From positions 8,994,001-9,058,000 of the forward strand of contig CM067527.1 of the NCBI GenBank assembly GCA_034509925.1: a stretch of DNA of 64,000 bases, read 5' to 3'. The position numbers and the translations under genes are program-made. Positions 1 through 26,349 of the stretch are shown here, one piece after another. Numbering within the stretch: position 1 is the stretch's first letter; each line of letters starts with the position of its first letter. Under the pieces are notes generated by a model, which worked only from the letters and a program-made list of their open reading frames with translations, made no database searches and was not told the DNA's origin. This DNA comes from Hirudinaria manillensis (lineage: Eukaryota; Annelida; Clitellata; Hirudinida; Hirudinidae).

Positions 1-796
1 AACGTCCAAAGAACACCTTGTAACGTGATAGGTTAATTAATGTATTCATATGACGAGCTAATTAATATTCTCAAGTCGGGCTAATTAATATTCATGTGAA
101 TGTTAATACAACGTTGTATGCCTAAGGTTCACCTAAAGTTGTTGTATAAGTATTATGGTGTTTCGGCACACAACATCCCAAAGCTTTAAAACTTTGGATT
201 TGTTTACAATCCTGGTGACATCTTGCGAAAGGCTATTAAAATTTATCATTATTTATATTTGAAACATAAATAAAACAAACATAGTGATTATTCATGAAAC
301 ATAAACGTAATAATTTGAAACTGAACTTAATAAATTAGTAACAGAATTAAAACATTTATAAACAAATAATTTTATTTGAAAAACAAAGCAAGAAACTAAT
401 GATTCAAAAATAAACTTGTCAACGAACTGAAGGTAATTCTCTGCAAGACACCTGCTAAAATAAATTCTTTCGAAATTACTGATGAACACTTTTGAAGATA
501 TTTGAACGAGTCACAATTAGCAAGTCATCTATGATACGCTTGGTATTGGAATATATTAACGACTATGACCGTGTTATTTGTGATTATTAATTCATACTTT
601 TGTGACCTTATTGCACAAACATGTTTACTTTTGCACCATTGTTTACATTTTATCAATTGCTTCATTTTTAATAACTTCTTATGTAATCCAGACTTCCCAG
701 GATTCCTTACGTAAGCCATTTTTAAATGTCCACAATTTGAGCTATTATTGAAAGAAAAAATAAAATAAAATAAAATAATTCATGAATTTCGTAAAC
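1..796. other. No exon found; probable spectraplakin intron
   Basis: AT-rich sequence left of the last recognised spectraplakin exon. The open frames here are short and carry no spectrin-like pattern. Because the exon at 797-969 ends with a good donor (AG|GTTTAC on the minus strand) in phase 2, this stretch is read as the start of the next intron. Confidence 0.55.
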
Positions 797-14015
<13,219 letters not shown>

Positions 14016-17000
14016 CTTATTCCGATGAAGGGTCACAAGTTCAAACATCCAACGCTTTGGTTTTCTTTTCTTCTTTTTCTAGTTTTAAGTTCGCATCTCC
14101 CTGGAATTGAATTTAAATTGCATTTAATAATTAAATATTTCAAGCGGCCTGTGGGAATGTGGGACACCAGGGAGCGCCCTTGGGCAGAGGAGGGGGTGGT
14201 GGTGGTGGTTCAATAAATGGCAATCGATGAAGAAGTGCTTTCACTTGACATTAAGATATAAGAGGCAATCAAACGATCGGCTGAATATAAATATAAACTT
14301 TGATCTGCCATTTTGCCTTTGTTTATGTTTGTACTGTAAATCTAATAAAAACTGTGAATGAATATGTAAATCTAAAGTTTATGATGTAAATTCTATGGAA
14401 ATGACAATAACATCTTGATACTTTCAAATAATCAGAATTCTCTCGAAAGTCAATTGTCCTTTTTTTCTGTTGTTCTTTAGATTAAACAGTGAATATTTTA
14501 AACGAATTATTTAATCTGATTATAAATTTGGTTCAGCCTAAGCTGGTTTTTTAAGGATGTCCTAGTTTGTCGAATAAACATAACATAATCAGTTATACCG
14601 TGTGAAAATAAATATTATGAAAGGTGGCTGCAGGAAAAAGATTTCATAGGCTTCCGTGTATCAAAGTAGTGACAGGTGAGCACTTTTGGCAGAAACATAA
14701 ACGCATAATTCGATAAAACAAGTTTTCCTTTTAAGCCAAAATCTTTCCCGGAAACACCGTTTCTTGTCGAACAAGATTAAGTTTGTGTACACTTCTTATA
14801 GATTAGAACAACATTTCCAGGGGGCAATATAGAATTTTAGAATTATTTGTTGTAGTATTTTTAAGGGAAATAAAAATAATTCGAAAATAAATAACTCGAA
14901 ATAAGGTCTTGAATGTAGATCTTACGATGAAACAAAATGCAAAGTTTTGGCAACATAAACTATTCCTGTCAAAATATCTTCTCTGATAATTTCTGAAGAT
15001 GTGGAAGCTATTTTTAGACAAAAAAACAGCAACACATTGTCAATTTTTTGGCGCAATGGCACACGGACCTCTAGAAAATAAAATCAATTTGCATAATAAT
15101 TATGCAAAATTTATTTATTTTTTAAATATTTTGGTGAAATAAGAAAAATTTTGGCCATCGATAGAAAACTTTCCAGCTAACGATTTGTACAGCCTAAGAC
15201 GTCCGCTGATGTTGATTGACGATGCTGTTGAGGATTTTAAATTAAATATTTTCCGTTTTAAATTTGTGTTCACTTTGCATTTATATCCAAAAGTGATTCG
15301 AATGATTAAATCGCTAAGTTTAGCAACCAGATGTTCCAAATTCGAAAGAGAAGATGCGCCACATAAATAAATCTTTTGGAAAGTTATCAAAAGCATGCGG
15401 AGCGCTATTTGAAAGTCCGTACAAGTGATAATGTGATACTTTAGAATTTCTTTAGCATTTCGTGTTTGGTCGTAAGAAGCTTATGACGGAATAAATAGTC
15501 CCTAGTAATAATGCGTACACAAACACTAATAAACATATGTATTTAGTATTTTATAACTTGGTAAATGATCTTGGCTTCCAATAAATATCTGATTAAGAAG
15601 GTTTTTATATTTAAACTGAGAATTGAAAAAGAAACAGAGTAGCAAGTTTAATAATATTGTTGTAAATATTATCGTCGATGATGTTTTGTCGTATGGGTCA
15701 CATGTCAGATTTGAACGATTTTTCAGATCACTTGTATCTTTTGAAGTCGTTTAATTTCAAATGTTTTATGAACTGCCTTCGCATTCAATAGCGGTCTAAA
15801 GAACCTGGCGTTCACTAAAGTAGTGACTCATTTCTTTTGCTATCAATGTCTGTATAGCATACCAACTTAGCGCACAATTTGTAAATGTTCAATTGAAGCA
15901 ATTAAATGAAATTATGCTATTAAATGCAATTATATGTCTCAGTAAAATTCTTCGGCCGAAACATGCTGTTTCTGGATAGACTAAAAGAATTACTTGAAAT
16001 AAGTATTTTTGCTCTTGTATCATTATTAAAAATTATATAATCTTAGGGATAAATAGAATATAATCTTCAAATAGTATAGATTTAATGCAATAATATCCTT
16101 TCAATTTGTCGAAAAATATTATTTTTATGGTAATATTTTTTGTGTATTCGTGAAATAATTTCACGTATTCAAACTGAGTACAAGTCTTGCACTGCTTGGA
16201 TATGAAGACCATAAGGTAAAGTGCCAGCTAAAAGCAAATTCCCAACAAAAATGATTGGTTTAAATGCAGTTAGTTTCATTTCAGAGAACCTAGAAATAAC
16301 TTTACATATTCAAATTTAGTTGGTCAAGATCAACCCACAAATTTGCGGTCCACAAATAGAAAATCTAAACAGTTTGAGAATCGAGCAGGAAGAAAGACAT
16401 TTTGTTTCTTCAAAGCAAAGCACAGGCACCTGTCACCCAAGACATTAATGATCAAATTCCATCCACGAACGATAAAAAGCTGATAACCTCACTCAGTTCC
16501 CGATCCTGCAATTGAATTCCTGAATAGTTAAATCCCGCCGATGTCTACAACGTGTGCCGATATTTCATTGCAAATGTCGTCAAAACACCAAGCAGAACCA
16601 GCCCTGCACGAATGCTTTGCAGCTCTGCAAAAGCTTGTAGAGGACCAAAAGCACTGCTGCAGCAACCATCCAATGGCTGACTCATCCGTTGACCTCAAAC
16701 ACCCACACCCACACACACACAGTCAGACAAGCACCGATCCTATGGTTTTATTTTTATTCCACTTGTACGTTGGCAATAGTTACGAGGTGATATCGAACAT
16801 TCTATGGAAAATGAAGAATATCGATTCACAAGAAGAGGAATCTGCGATCTCAACTGCGTAGAATGCCCTCCAGGCATCTCAAGACTTCAAAACGACTCTC
16901 AACTGGAAATCAATTTGCAAGAAGATTAACAGAGTCGGCAAGGATGCTTGTTTACTTCAGCCTGCATCCTTCTAAATGCCAGACCAGGCCGGGCTTATTA

Positions 17001-18739
17001 ATTATAATTATTGAGCTAATTATAATATCCACGCAGACACTCTTATAATTTAATAATTGCTCCTATTACGGGTTTACGTCATCGCGGCACAAAAACCGCC
17101 GCTCGAAATTAGACATCCCGCAACGTTCAACATTTTTTACAAGCACAAAATCATAGATTAGTCAAGCGACAGATTAATATTGTGAGGTTCAAGCATCAGT
17201 TAACCAATTAACTAACAGGCAGTTAACCAATTCAAAGTCGTAACGGCAACAGAGTAACGTGCCGGGTTCAAAGGTCGAACCTCTCAATGTGTGTTGAGTA
17301 TCAAGCAACTGCCTCTCACTCCAAAGGTCGTCCACAATCCACCGGTTCAAGTGATTTCAATCCGACAAGAATTTCATTTCAACAACAACAATCAAACAGC
17401 AACAACAACTAAACAAGACATTTACTATTACTACTAATACTACTTTATTCAAAACAAAAATGAAACAAATAATACAACTTCAGCCGTATGGATGAACGAG
17501 TGATGGACGGGTTTGCGAAGGAATAAATAAATGAATGAGCGAATGAATGAACGAACGAATGAGTGAATGAATGAATGAATGAAGGCGCGCGAATGGATGA
17601 AGTCACCCCTCCAGAGACGAGTGTTCATCTAGTCATGGATTGAAATTCGAGTAACATGACCAAACAAACAATCACCGTTAGAGAAGGTCTCGACTCTTCC
17701 AAGGCAACGAGTCAACAACAACTGAAATCTTCGGCCAACAAACTCTCTGCAAACGTCCCCAAGAGCTGAAAGCAAGATAAAAGAATACGTTAAACGCTTC
17801 AATGAGCCTTTATTGTTTCGACGAGGTCTTCGAATGTGCAACAAATCCGGTAAAACTCGTTTGGGCCGCCAAAACGAATCGTGCATATCCGGCTAGATAG
17901 CTGTGGCCTGGCTACGACATTTATCGAGACTATAATCACTAATTCATGGCTCTGTTGGGCGCTTGGTGTACTCATTGAATGGCTTATCTATCACTCACTG
18001 GCTCTGCCTCAAGTTCTGTTCGGGACAGCTTTGAGGACTTGTGTTAATCACGTGACGACGAAATGCCTTTTAATTGGCTGCAAAGGTTTTTTTTTTTATT
18101 AATCGGAATATTTCGATTCAATTTTCTCTCGAAACTTGTTCTTGTGCAAGTCGTCGAATATGACGGTTTTGTTGAACGTTTTCATGACAAACTGCTTCGT
18201 TGTTTATGATTCTTTAAAAATCATTTAAATCAATTTAATTTAATTATTTTAATTCCCCTTGAAATTACGCCCATTATTTGCATTCAACCTTGGAACCAAC
18301 GAGTGCAATAGCAATGATTTATGGATGTTAACAAGTTTTTAAGGGTTGAAAACTTTAGGAATATTCCTGATAATATAATAGAAACTCACCTAATTTATTA
18401 GTATGCACATTTGATGATAATATTCTCCTAATTAATATGCCTACTTTGTTTTTTTTTTAAATAAGTTTAATTAATGTATTCCAATGGAATGCATCCCTTT
18501 GGAATGACTTTTGGGAATAGCGCACAATTAACTGTGTTAGTCCGCACTCATCTTGATCGTCATCATCAACACGTCGTCATCGGTGCCATCATCGTCGTCG
18601 TCGTCATCACAACCAGACATCGTCGTTTTCATGTCTGCCATTGAGCCGTTGCAAAGAATTTCGTCGAAACGATCAGGTGATTGCTAAATTATATCGCTCG
18701 TTACTTGGGGTCACTTTTCAGCATCTCAACTGACAGGGT
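14016..18739. other. Gene-free stretch
   Basis: No exon of a recognisable gene on either strand. The sequence is AT-rich with short open frames. A locally GC-richer patch at about 16,530-16,740 gives open frames on both strands (a plus-strand frame at 16541-16861 ending in a His/Pro-rich run), but I recognise no domain. It holds a tetranucleotide repeat at 17,517-17,583. The next upstream spectraplakin exon was sought here and not found. Confidence 0.5.
17517..17583. repeat. (TGAA)n imperfect tetranucleotide repeat
   Basis: Tandem GAAT/GAAC-type units with single-base variants, for example GAATGAATGAACGAACGAAT. Confidence 0.85.
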
Positions 18740-18743
18740 AGTC

Positions 18744-18810
18744 CCGATCGGCTTGAACCCCCTTATTTTCGTTCAAATCATCGGAGCAAGCCCACGGTAA
18801 AACCGTCGGG
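18744..18810. other. Two adjacent hairpins
   Basis: First hairpin: CCGAT (18744-18748) pairs with ATCGG (18780-18784), and inside it TTGAA (18753-18757) pairs with TTCAA (18772-18776). Second hairpin: CCC-a-CGGT-aaa-ACCG-tc-GGG at 18791-18810. The pairing is read directly; any RNA function is inference. Confidence 0.4.
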
Positions 18811-18860
18811 TTCACTTCTCTATATTGTAGTTAACTTAGCTCCTCCCACTTGTTAAAATT

Positions 18861-19023
18861 TAAATATTTAGTCCCGCCCATCAAAATACAAATATAATGT
18901 AAATAAAATTTTCAAAAATAATGTTTAAAAATTTTTTAAATTAAACTTAAATCTTTTTCACTAATCTAGGGGGTGTAGTATTGGTTTCCGCTAAATATTT
19001 AGTCCCGCCCATCAAAATACAAA
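18861..19023. repeat. Two-copy direct repeat, about 32 bp, 131 bp apart
   Basis: A block containing TTTAGTCCCGCCCATCAAAA begins near 18861 and is repeated from 18992. Its GC-rich core stands out from AT-rich surroundings. It may be a fragment of a local duplication or the subunit of a degraded element. Confidence 0.8.
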
Positions 19024-19762
19024 CGTATTCGAAAAAAACCGAAAACAAATTACAAAATGTAATGTAGATAAAATTAAAAGACATAAATTTTATTTAAAAC
19101 GGATAATATCTCAGCGGGAGATCTACAGTTCTTTGTCTCGAATACAATTTCTAGCCATATAGGTTATGGACCTTTGAGCTTGTTTGTTGATAGCAAAATT
19201 TAAGCTATCAAACAAACACACCTCGTCCGGTGATATTGATATTGGAGATGGTGATCCAATAATTACAAAATTTCAAAATTTGAATAAATTCACCCGAGGG
19301 AGGTTCAGCGTTGAAGTTGTGATGAAGCGGTATCAGAGATAACGCTCTTATGACGTCGGTATCATAGAGGCTGGAAATAAAATTGAAAATAAAATTACTT
19401 GATTGTATAACCATGCAAAATAAATCCTTTACCCTCCAATTGTTGGAAATTTATTTTTAAGGAGCCAATCCGCCGCTTTTAAATATGTGGATGTCCTCAT
19501 TGAACTTTAAAATAACGGTCGTGAGTAATGGCTCTTTTGTAATCCAGTGAATTAAGTACCTTCTCTGCAGACTTGATAGGATATTTAGGTTCCACGCTGT
19601 AAATACCCAAGCATTTATTAACGGGCTTGCTTCATTTTCTTCTTCTCCACTGCTCGACGTCGACCATATATGGCCTTTCCATCCTGCCGCTATTGATGCA
19701 TTGGAAGAGTGAATTAACATACTTTAGGTGGTTTAATCAATATTTTTATTAGTTAATAGTTA

Positions 19763-20003
19763 TAGAGGACAGTTTGATGATTAATTTGGTGTATTTATTT
19801 TTCATATTGGTTAATTAGAACTGCTTTTTTAGGTTAAAGTTGAAGCATGCTGCGATTGGAGGGATCCATCAGATTTTTCGTCAAAGAAAATAAGTCAATG
19901 GAATAACAAGAAATTGAACAGGTAATAATTGTAGAGGACAGTTTCGTGATTACTTTGGTGTATTTATTTTTCATATTGGTTATTTAGAACTCCTGCTTTT
20001 AGG
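19763..20003. repeat. Imperfect tandem duplication, period about 169 bp
   Basis: Blocks at 19763-19836 and 19932-20003 share TAGAGGACAGTTT, TTTGGTGTATTTATTTTTCA and TATTGGTTA with a few substitutions. They lie directly downstream (minus strand) of the Ty3/gypsy integrase remnant and may be part of its 3' region. Confidence 0.75.
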
Positions 20004-20042
20004 GTTACAATTGTCGCCGGCTAGAGATTTTTTTCTAGACTT

Positions 20043-20925
20043 TTAACCATTGGTCTTTTCTGCCGGCTCACATGAAGGAGGTAAAGCAAAACGACAACAA
20101 CCAATGTGCGTCAAAACCGCGAGCGCCGCCCCCACTGGTCTCTCGTATATGACGTCTCCATCCTGAGTGGCAAGATGTTGGTCTGTCCGAGCTTTTTCTA
20201 CTTTCTTCAAAACATTCTTGATTGTCTGTATATGCCCCTCAACCATGACATTTGACCGAGGATAGCCTGAACTAGTGAGTATCCATTGAAATCCTCATTC
20301 CAAAGCGAATCCTTGACAACGTTCTGAGTTGAATGGCATATTATCTGAAATTACTATCAATGGAATGCCATACCTGGATAACACTGACTTTAATTTCAAG
20401 ATAAGGCATATGGCTGTCTTAATTTCTAAACTAGCAACCTCAAGATATTTGCTGAAATACTACTACTTGTACACTACTAGCAAATAATCTTGTAAATATG
20501 TTGATTCCCATTTTCTGCCATGGCCCTCTGGCACAACGTGCGGCACCAGAATTTCTTTCTTGGGCAGACTTAGGTTATTGAGATATTCTGAACATGACAT
20601 TACATGTGTTTTTATATCACGTTCTATTCCAGACCAGTAAACCCAAGTGCATGCCAGATGCTTCATTATGTCTATTCCCTGATGAGCGGCATGTAGCTGA
20701 CGTAGGATACCTGGTTTATCTTTGGATGTTGGCGCAACTATCTCTTTCATTAATATAATTTCATCAGCAACTGTGAGATCTTGATGGCAAACCCAAAACA
20801 TTTGTGTTTCCTGCGAAACATCCTTTTTGAGATGAGGCCATCCGCTTTGAATGTAACTGATGACTGCCGAAAGCTGTGGGTCTAAAACAGTGCCTTAGCA
20901 AAGCTCAATAAGTTTGGCTGATTAA
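20043..20925 (-). pseudogene. Degraded Ty3/gypsy LTR-retrotransposon integrase fragment
   Basis: Minus-strand remnants in order. At about 20,900-20,820 is the linker seen before gypsy integrases (YIQSGWPHLKKD). At about 20,710-20,580 is the H2C2 zinc domain (LHAAHQGI, then WSGIERDI and VMSCSEY; the second cysteine of the canonical CxxC is replaced). Then come pieces of the catalytic core: KYLEVASLEIKTA, VISDNMPFNS and VEGHIQTIKNVLKK. The first core aspartate is not visible, stops interrupt the frame near 20,465 and 20,290, and no LTRs, protease or RT were found nearby. It is a dead, partial copy. Confidence 0.8.
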
Positions 20926-23900
20926 GGAAGGTGATGGAACACTCCATGGAATTTGACTAGTTGAATGTGCAAAGTTGACTGAGAGTATAAATAAGAATGA
21001 AAGCGTATGTCGAGGATTTTTTTCAATTGATTCAAACGTATGCTACAAAACCTGAACCAAAAAGAATCACCAGGAATACTGTCATGTACCAGGCAGAGTC
21101 AACCAAAATATCAATCAAAGAGCAGATCGATCCAGCTGATTGAAAAACTTTCAAAGCAATACGTAGACAAGATACCGGTTCGATATTTTGCATTTCGTAT
21201 TTACACATTAGCTTCATCAATTTTTAGAGGCATTTTGTTCAAGGAAATATAGAGAACATGTTTTTATGTGTCACTGTCATTTGATCAGATCAGCTGCCTG
21301 TCTCCATAGATTCAAGCAAGCACAATATCTAAGAAGGAAGCTGTCCAAGCCAGCAATTTGAGAGGTACGTACTCTGGGTCATTCACATAACTATAATAAT
21401 GAGCAAAATCTTTAATTTATTGCAGTGTCGAGAACCGCTCAGTTAAAGGCAGATCTTGTGAGGAGAGTGACAAGATCAGCATAAGACAAGCAGGTTGTTG
21501 CTAAACAGGAAACATTTGAACCTAGGATGGGTAGGGGAGACTACCCACTCACAAACAAGAAGCACGTGCCACAGATAAGACTTCAGGAAAAGTTGATTTG
21601 AAGAAGAAAATTATTATTGTTGAGAATTTAACAATTATAGCTAATACATTCGGTTTATAAAAAAAAACGTGATTAATGTGATATGATAATACCATAATAT
21701 ATGTCAATAATGATAAAAATGATTCATTATAAAATAATTCGTTTATATAAAATTCGTTTGCCTCACAACTCCATCAAATAACTCACATTTTCACTCAACA
21801 AACATTCCATAAAATTGATCACCACTTCTATGTTTTAAATGTGATCGATTCCTAGACCTATGGAATATCATCATGTAATATGACTGTATATTATATTAAA
21901 CAGACGATTCATTTTTTGCATTTCATAATTTAATATTTTATAGAGTTTTATTTATAGAGAGATGTACACTATAATCCCTATTTGGGCACAATTAATTGGA
22001 TAAGGATACTGAACAAAACGAGGTTTGTGTCTTTACATTGGTCTTTATTGCAACTTGAATGACGAACTTACTGAATTCATACTGCGCTCAATGCAAACAA
22101 AATCAATAAATTTTAGAAGTTTCTAAGGAATAAAACACTACAAAGTCTGAAAACTCAGAAACAAAAAGACACCAAGTTTATGGCATCCACGTGATTTGAA
22201 CTTCACATTTGGGACGAAACTTAAAAAACTGATGTGGGCCTTCATTTGACAAGTTATCGCATGAAATAAAAATATACATATGTATAACATATGATTAAGT
22301 AATGTAAATCATATAATATTAATAATATTATTTATTAGCTAGTTGAATCATATGGTTAATGACAACGTATGCCTTTTCGTAATCCATGTTAACTGACTCG
22401 ATCATATCAATTATCTATTGCGATTTTTTCGAGTTATTAAATAAAATCTTTATATTTTTATTGAATAAACAAGAATACATTTTGGAAGAGCAGATGCGCT
22501 TCCTTTGTTGTTGACATGTTTGTGATAAAAAAAACTATAAATTCTAAAATGTATCACAGCTTCGAACAAAACATAGGCCTGCTCTTTTATCACCATTATC
22601 ATGAAATTCTTCAATAACAGTTTGAAAATTACAATAAAATGGAAAATATTATAGTTGTTTAAACTCATTGCATAATTCATTGACCATCCTGGACCAATCA
22701 GTCGTCTAAAACCGCTTAAACTCTTGAACATCACCGTCTCATTGTTTTCACCCTTTAAAAATACAAAATAATTAACAATCTAATATCAAATGACTTCATA
22801 ATTCATTATCCCATGACTACGTTCTTCCGCTAGAGGTCCTCGTAAACATGTGCATTTAACTGATTCTATTTAACACTTTTACAGAAAACACATAAATAGG
22901 TTTTGAGTTTTCTTTCCAATGTTATAATTACATCTTCAATCTATATAAACCTGCATAAGTTGATGCGCCTGTCTCATCAACAATTGCGATTTATCACCTT
23001 TCCTGTCACACAAAATGAAATCTTTATGCCCTTTTCTCTTCTTTCGTTGTTAATTAATTTATCCTTTGCTTTGTGGCCAGGTAAAAACCCAAGATTTGTC
23101 TCCCTTTCGCTTTTGAAATAAATAAAATCGAAATTGAAACTTACCAAGTTTAAAATTTGTAAGTTCATTTATGAACTCAGATGTGTGAGTTATGCTCCAG
23201 TTCGGGGCGTAGATGCAAACCTGGTTGATTGAACAAATTTGCAGTTCAAAGATCGCATTTGTTAGACACACGATGTTTGCTCGCAACCGATAAATCAAGT
23301 TTGAAAAAACCTCAGTTGGACATCACAGGGAGGGGGAGATAACTGATACAGCCGAGTGGGTATTTCCTATTCCTCTCTCTGAAAAGCTGCTGCCCCTTGT
23401 TATTTCTGAGAAGAAAAACGGTCATCAGATTGTCCGAAATTTAATTTGCCCCCATAAAAAAGACGAAATTATGTTTTTGGACAACGTGAAAATAAATTCA
23501 GTTTAAAATTCCGGAATTTTGAGAAGGAAGTGAATGGATTTGCAATTGATTGAGATATACTTAATTCCATTAAGTTTAGAATTTATCTACTAATCCTACA
23601 TCAAAGTGATTGATAATAGAAATAACTGATAATAATTCGAGTCTCTTCAATAAGAAAAAGAGCACATGTATTTGTAAATAGCTGCTCGATGCATCCCAAG
23701 ATGTTGGGGAAAATGAAATTTTAATTTCGATCGATGCTGCTTTCAATTGTTGCATTATGTGAAGAAGCTAAAAAAAATACCTTCCTTTGAAAGAAATGAT
23801 CACAACACAGACATTAAGCACTTGACATTGAGACTCAATCTAATCAAAGAAACGCGAGAGAAGAGTCAATACGTCTCATATGTATCAGAAGTAGTTACAC

Positions 23901-26067
23901 CGTTATTCAGACATCATCCATGAAAGAATTTGAAAAACACTTGACTTCAAGTAAATATTGCTAATGAGGGATTTGCGATAATTAATTCGATAAATTGCAA
24001 ACTTTTAACATCGGCAGTTTCACAACTTTCGGTATAAAATTTGTCAACTCATGATTAATGAAATAATGAAAACGTAGATAAAATACCTTATTTTAAACCT
24101 GCGACAATGTAGAAAAGTCTACAAAATTGCAGTGGAACCAAGGTGGAAATTTCTCTTTAAAAAGACCCACGATTTACTTTTTAATCCACTTACATTTTTA
24201 AAGATTTTGATAAATTGTTGAGTGATTGATTCCAAAAGTTTTTGTTCAGCCTTCTGACTGAAGTTGTGATGGATCCGCAGTTGTGTTGGGACCCATGTGG
24301 TCCTATGCATTTTATTTCAGTGTCATTGTTAAGCATGATGCAAATGTTACTTTTCCAAAAAGTCCTAAATTTCTAAAGGTTCCTTGGTAGGACCTTTGAA
24401 CTCATGTTGAAATGTTCAGTCTACAGTTCGCTATGCCACCATAAAATGTGCTTAAAACGTCCAGGTATGTCTGGGTACTGGTAATGAATCTGAGTGGTTG
24501 TCATCCAGGTATGTAATACTGATTTCATGTTTACGGTCGCGTGAGTTCTTGATTGCATCTTTACATCTTTGACACTTCTTTTAAAATATATTGTGTTTTC
24601 GTTTCAAGTTTCAATGACTTGAATCGAGTTCAATCGTCACTACGTGGTAATCTTGTTAAGTAATTTAATCTATAAATTTATTTCTTAAGATTTTGTTATT
24701 CCTTGAAAATGCAATAATTGCGCAACACCTTGAAATATTTTTTTGAATTCGCCATCGTCAAATTTACGTGTTGCTTGGAAATATTGGTTTATGGAAATGT
24801 AGAACAAATTCACAATCACTCCGAAATCATTCTCCCAGGAAGATATTCAGAATTTAATCTCATGTGACCATATTTTCAAACATTAAAAATAAGTTGGTGA
24901 TGCCACAGGTGTGACACTAATTAACATAATCAATCAATCAATTAAGTAAGTAAGTAAGTCCTACGAAACTTTCCATTAATATTTGTTAAGCTTTGAATCG
25001 TCCCGTTTTTGCATAATTGGCTGCGCAAACGGTGTGCTGTCCATGAAATTCTCACTTTAAGTGACAATCACATGATTGTTGGTGGGAGGCAGTCATGTAC
25101 TTTCGGGGTGCTCAGACATTTTGAAGCTCCTTGAAATTTAAATGAGAGCCCATGTTTCGAATATAAAGGCAAGATCATTCGACCTGAATTCCATTGTTCG
25201 ATCCTTGTGATGGTACAGTTAGTTGGTTCCGTTGCATCTTCGGTTCATGTCTTAACATTGCGTACGTTTTGGGACGCTTTTAATCTATTCTGTCTGTAAA
25301 TTAGGATAACGTTTAGGAATTGTATTATTGCTATTCTAATTACGATCGTTACGATTAGCGCGATTGCAGCTCCAGAGACGTTTTAAATGCATCGATTTCA
25401 GCTGTTTTTTTCAATCTTCTGTGACAACGATTGAATAAACAGAGTTGAACAAATCAGCTGTCATTGGTGCACGCAATGAATCAAGTTGGACTTCGACGAA
25501 GAAGAAGAAGAAGGGGAGAGGGGCTTCCTGGAAGAAGTACAAATTGTAACAATTTCAGCTGGTAAATATAGCTGACTGTTGACATCGCAGAGCTATCTTA
25601 ACTAGCTGGAAAAGATACAATTCAATCTACGACAATGTGGACTAATTTTTAAATTAAACTCATGGATTATGTTAAAGTGTGCGAATTTTTTTGTTGTTTT
25701 AGAAGTTTTTTTTTTATTTTATGTTCATATTTCATAAATAATAAATTTTGGAAAACATTTCAAGGAGTTTTATGCTGAAAAACTTCAGGGCAATTATTTT
25801 GAGTGATTAATATTTAATAATTGAAAACATTTGGCTAATTTATATAGCGCATACTTTATTTAATCAGCGTACCTTTCCAGGGATGACTTGTGTCTACTGC
25901 TTTTGCCCTTGCGGGCTCCGCTAACTTGTGTATTCGAATGTCTTATCTTGGTATCACATGCTATGCAATAGTAAGCTTTATTTTTAGAAGCAAATTAGGT
26001 TTGTTGTTATGTTATAAGAAATTTAGTGTCATAAGGATCCTTTAAATTTCCTTAGAATAATTTCTTT

Positions 26068-26086
26068 GAACTCCACTTCGGAGTTC
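26068..26086. other. Hairpin, 7-bp stem
   Basis: GAACTCC (26068-26074), a five-base loop, then GGAGTTC (26080-26086). It lies 195 bp before the larger hairpin at 26281-26349. Confidence 0.5.
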
Positions 26087-26280
26087 GCTGGCCCCCCGGA
26101 GGATTCTTCAATCGTTCAGTTCTGTCGAAAAGATGTCCAAGTCGGATGCCTTCTGAATTCAACTTTTTCGAGAGTTGTTGGCTTTCTTAAGCCCATTTGC
26201 TGGAACTACCCATTGGCTTCTTTATCGCTTTCTTCAGGGATCGACAAACGTTTTTGCCATCAGACCGTTTCAGTGTGATT

Positions 26281-26349
26281 TTTCGATAAGGCACACTAGG
26301 CCGGACTGCAATGGAAAGTGGGTTTCGCATTGTAGTGTGCCAGCCGAAA
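26281..26349. other. Compact multi-stem hairpin, candidate structured RNA or element terminus
   Basis: Nested pairs read directly: TTTCG (26281-26285) with CGAAA (26345-26349); GGCACACTA (26290-26298) with TAGTGTGCC (26333-26341); CAATG (26309-26313) with CATTG (26328-26332); GAAA (26314-26317) with TTTC (26323-26326), loop GTGGG. That is 23 base pairs in 69 bases with one 10-base bulge. No flanking gene explains it. Confidence 0.5.

Noticed and set aside
16541-16861. Plus-strand open frame, Cys/His-rich (MSTTCADISLQMSSK...)
   Set aside because: Could be an exon, but no family match, no convincing splice partners and an equally open frame on the minus strand.
17629-17886. 85-codon minus-strand open frame
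   Set aside because: No domain, no neighbours, and codon content looks like chance in a locally GC-richer patch.
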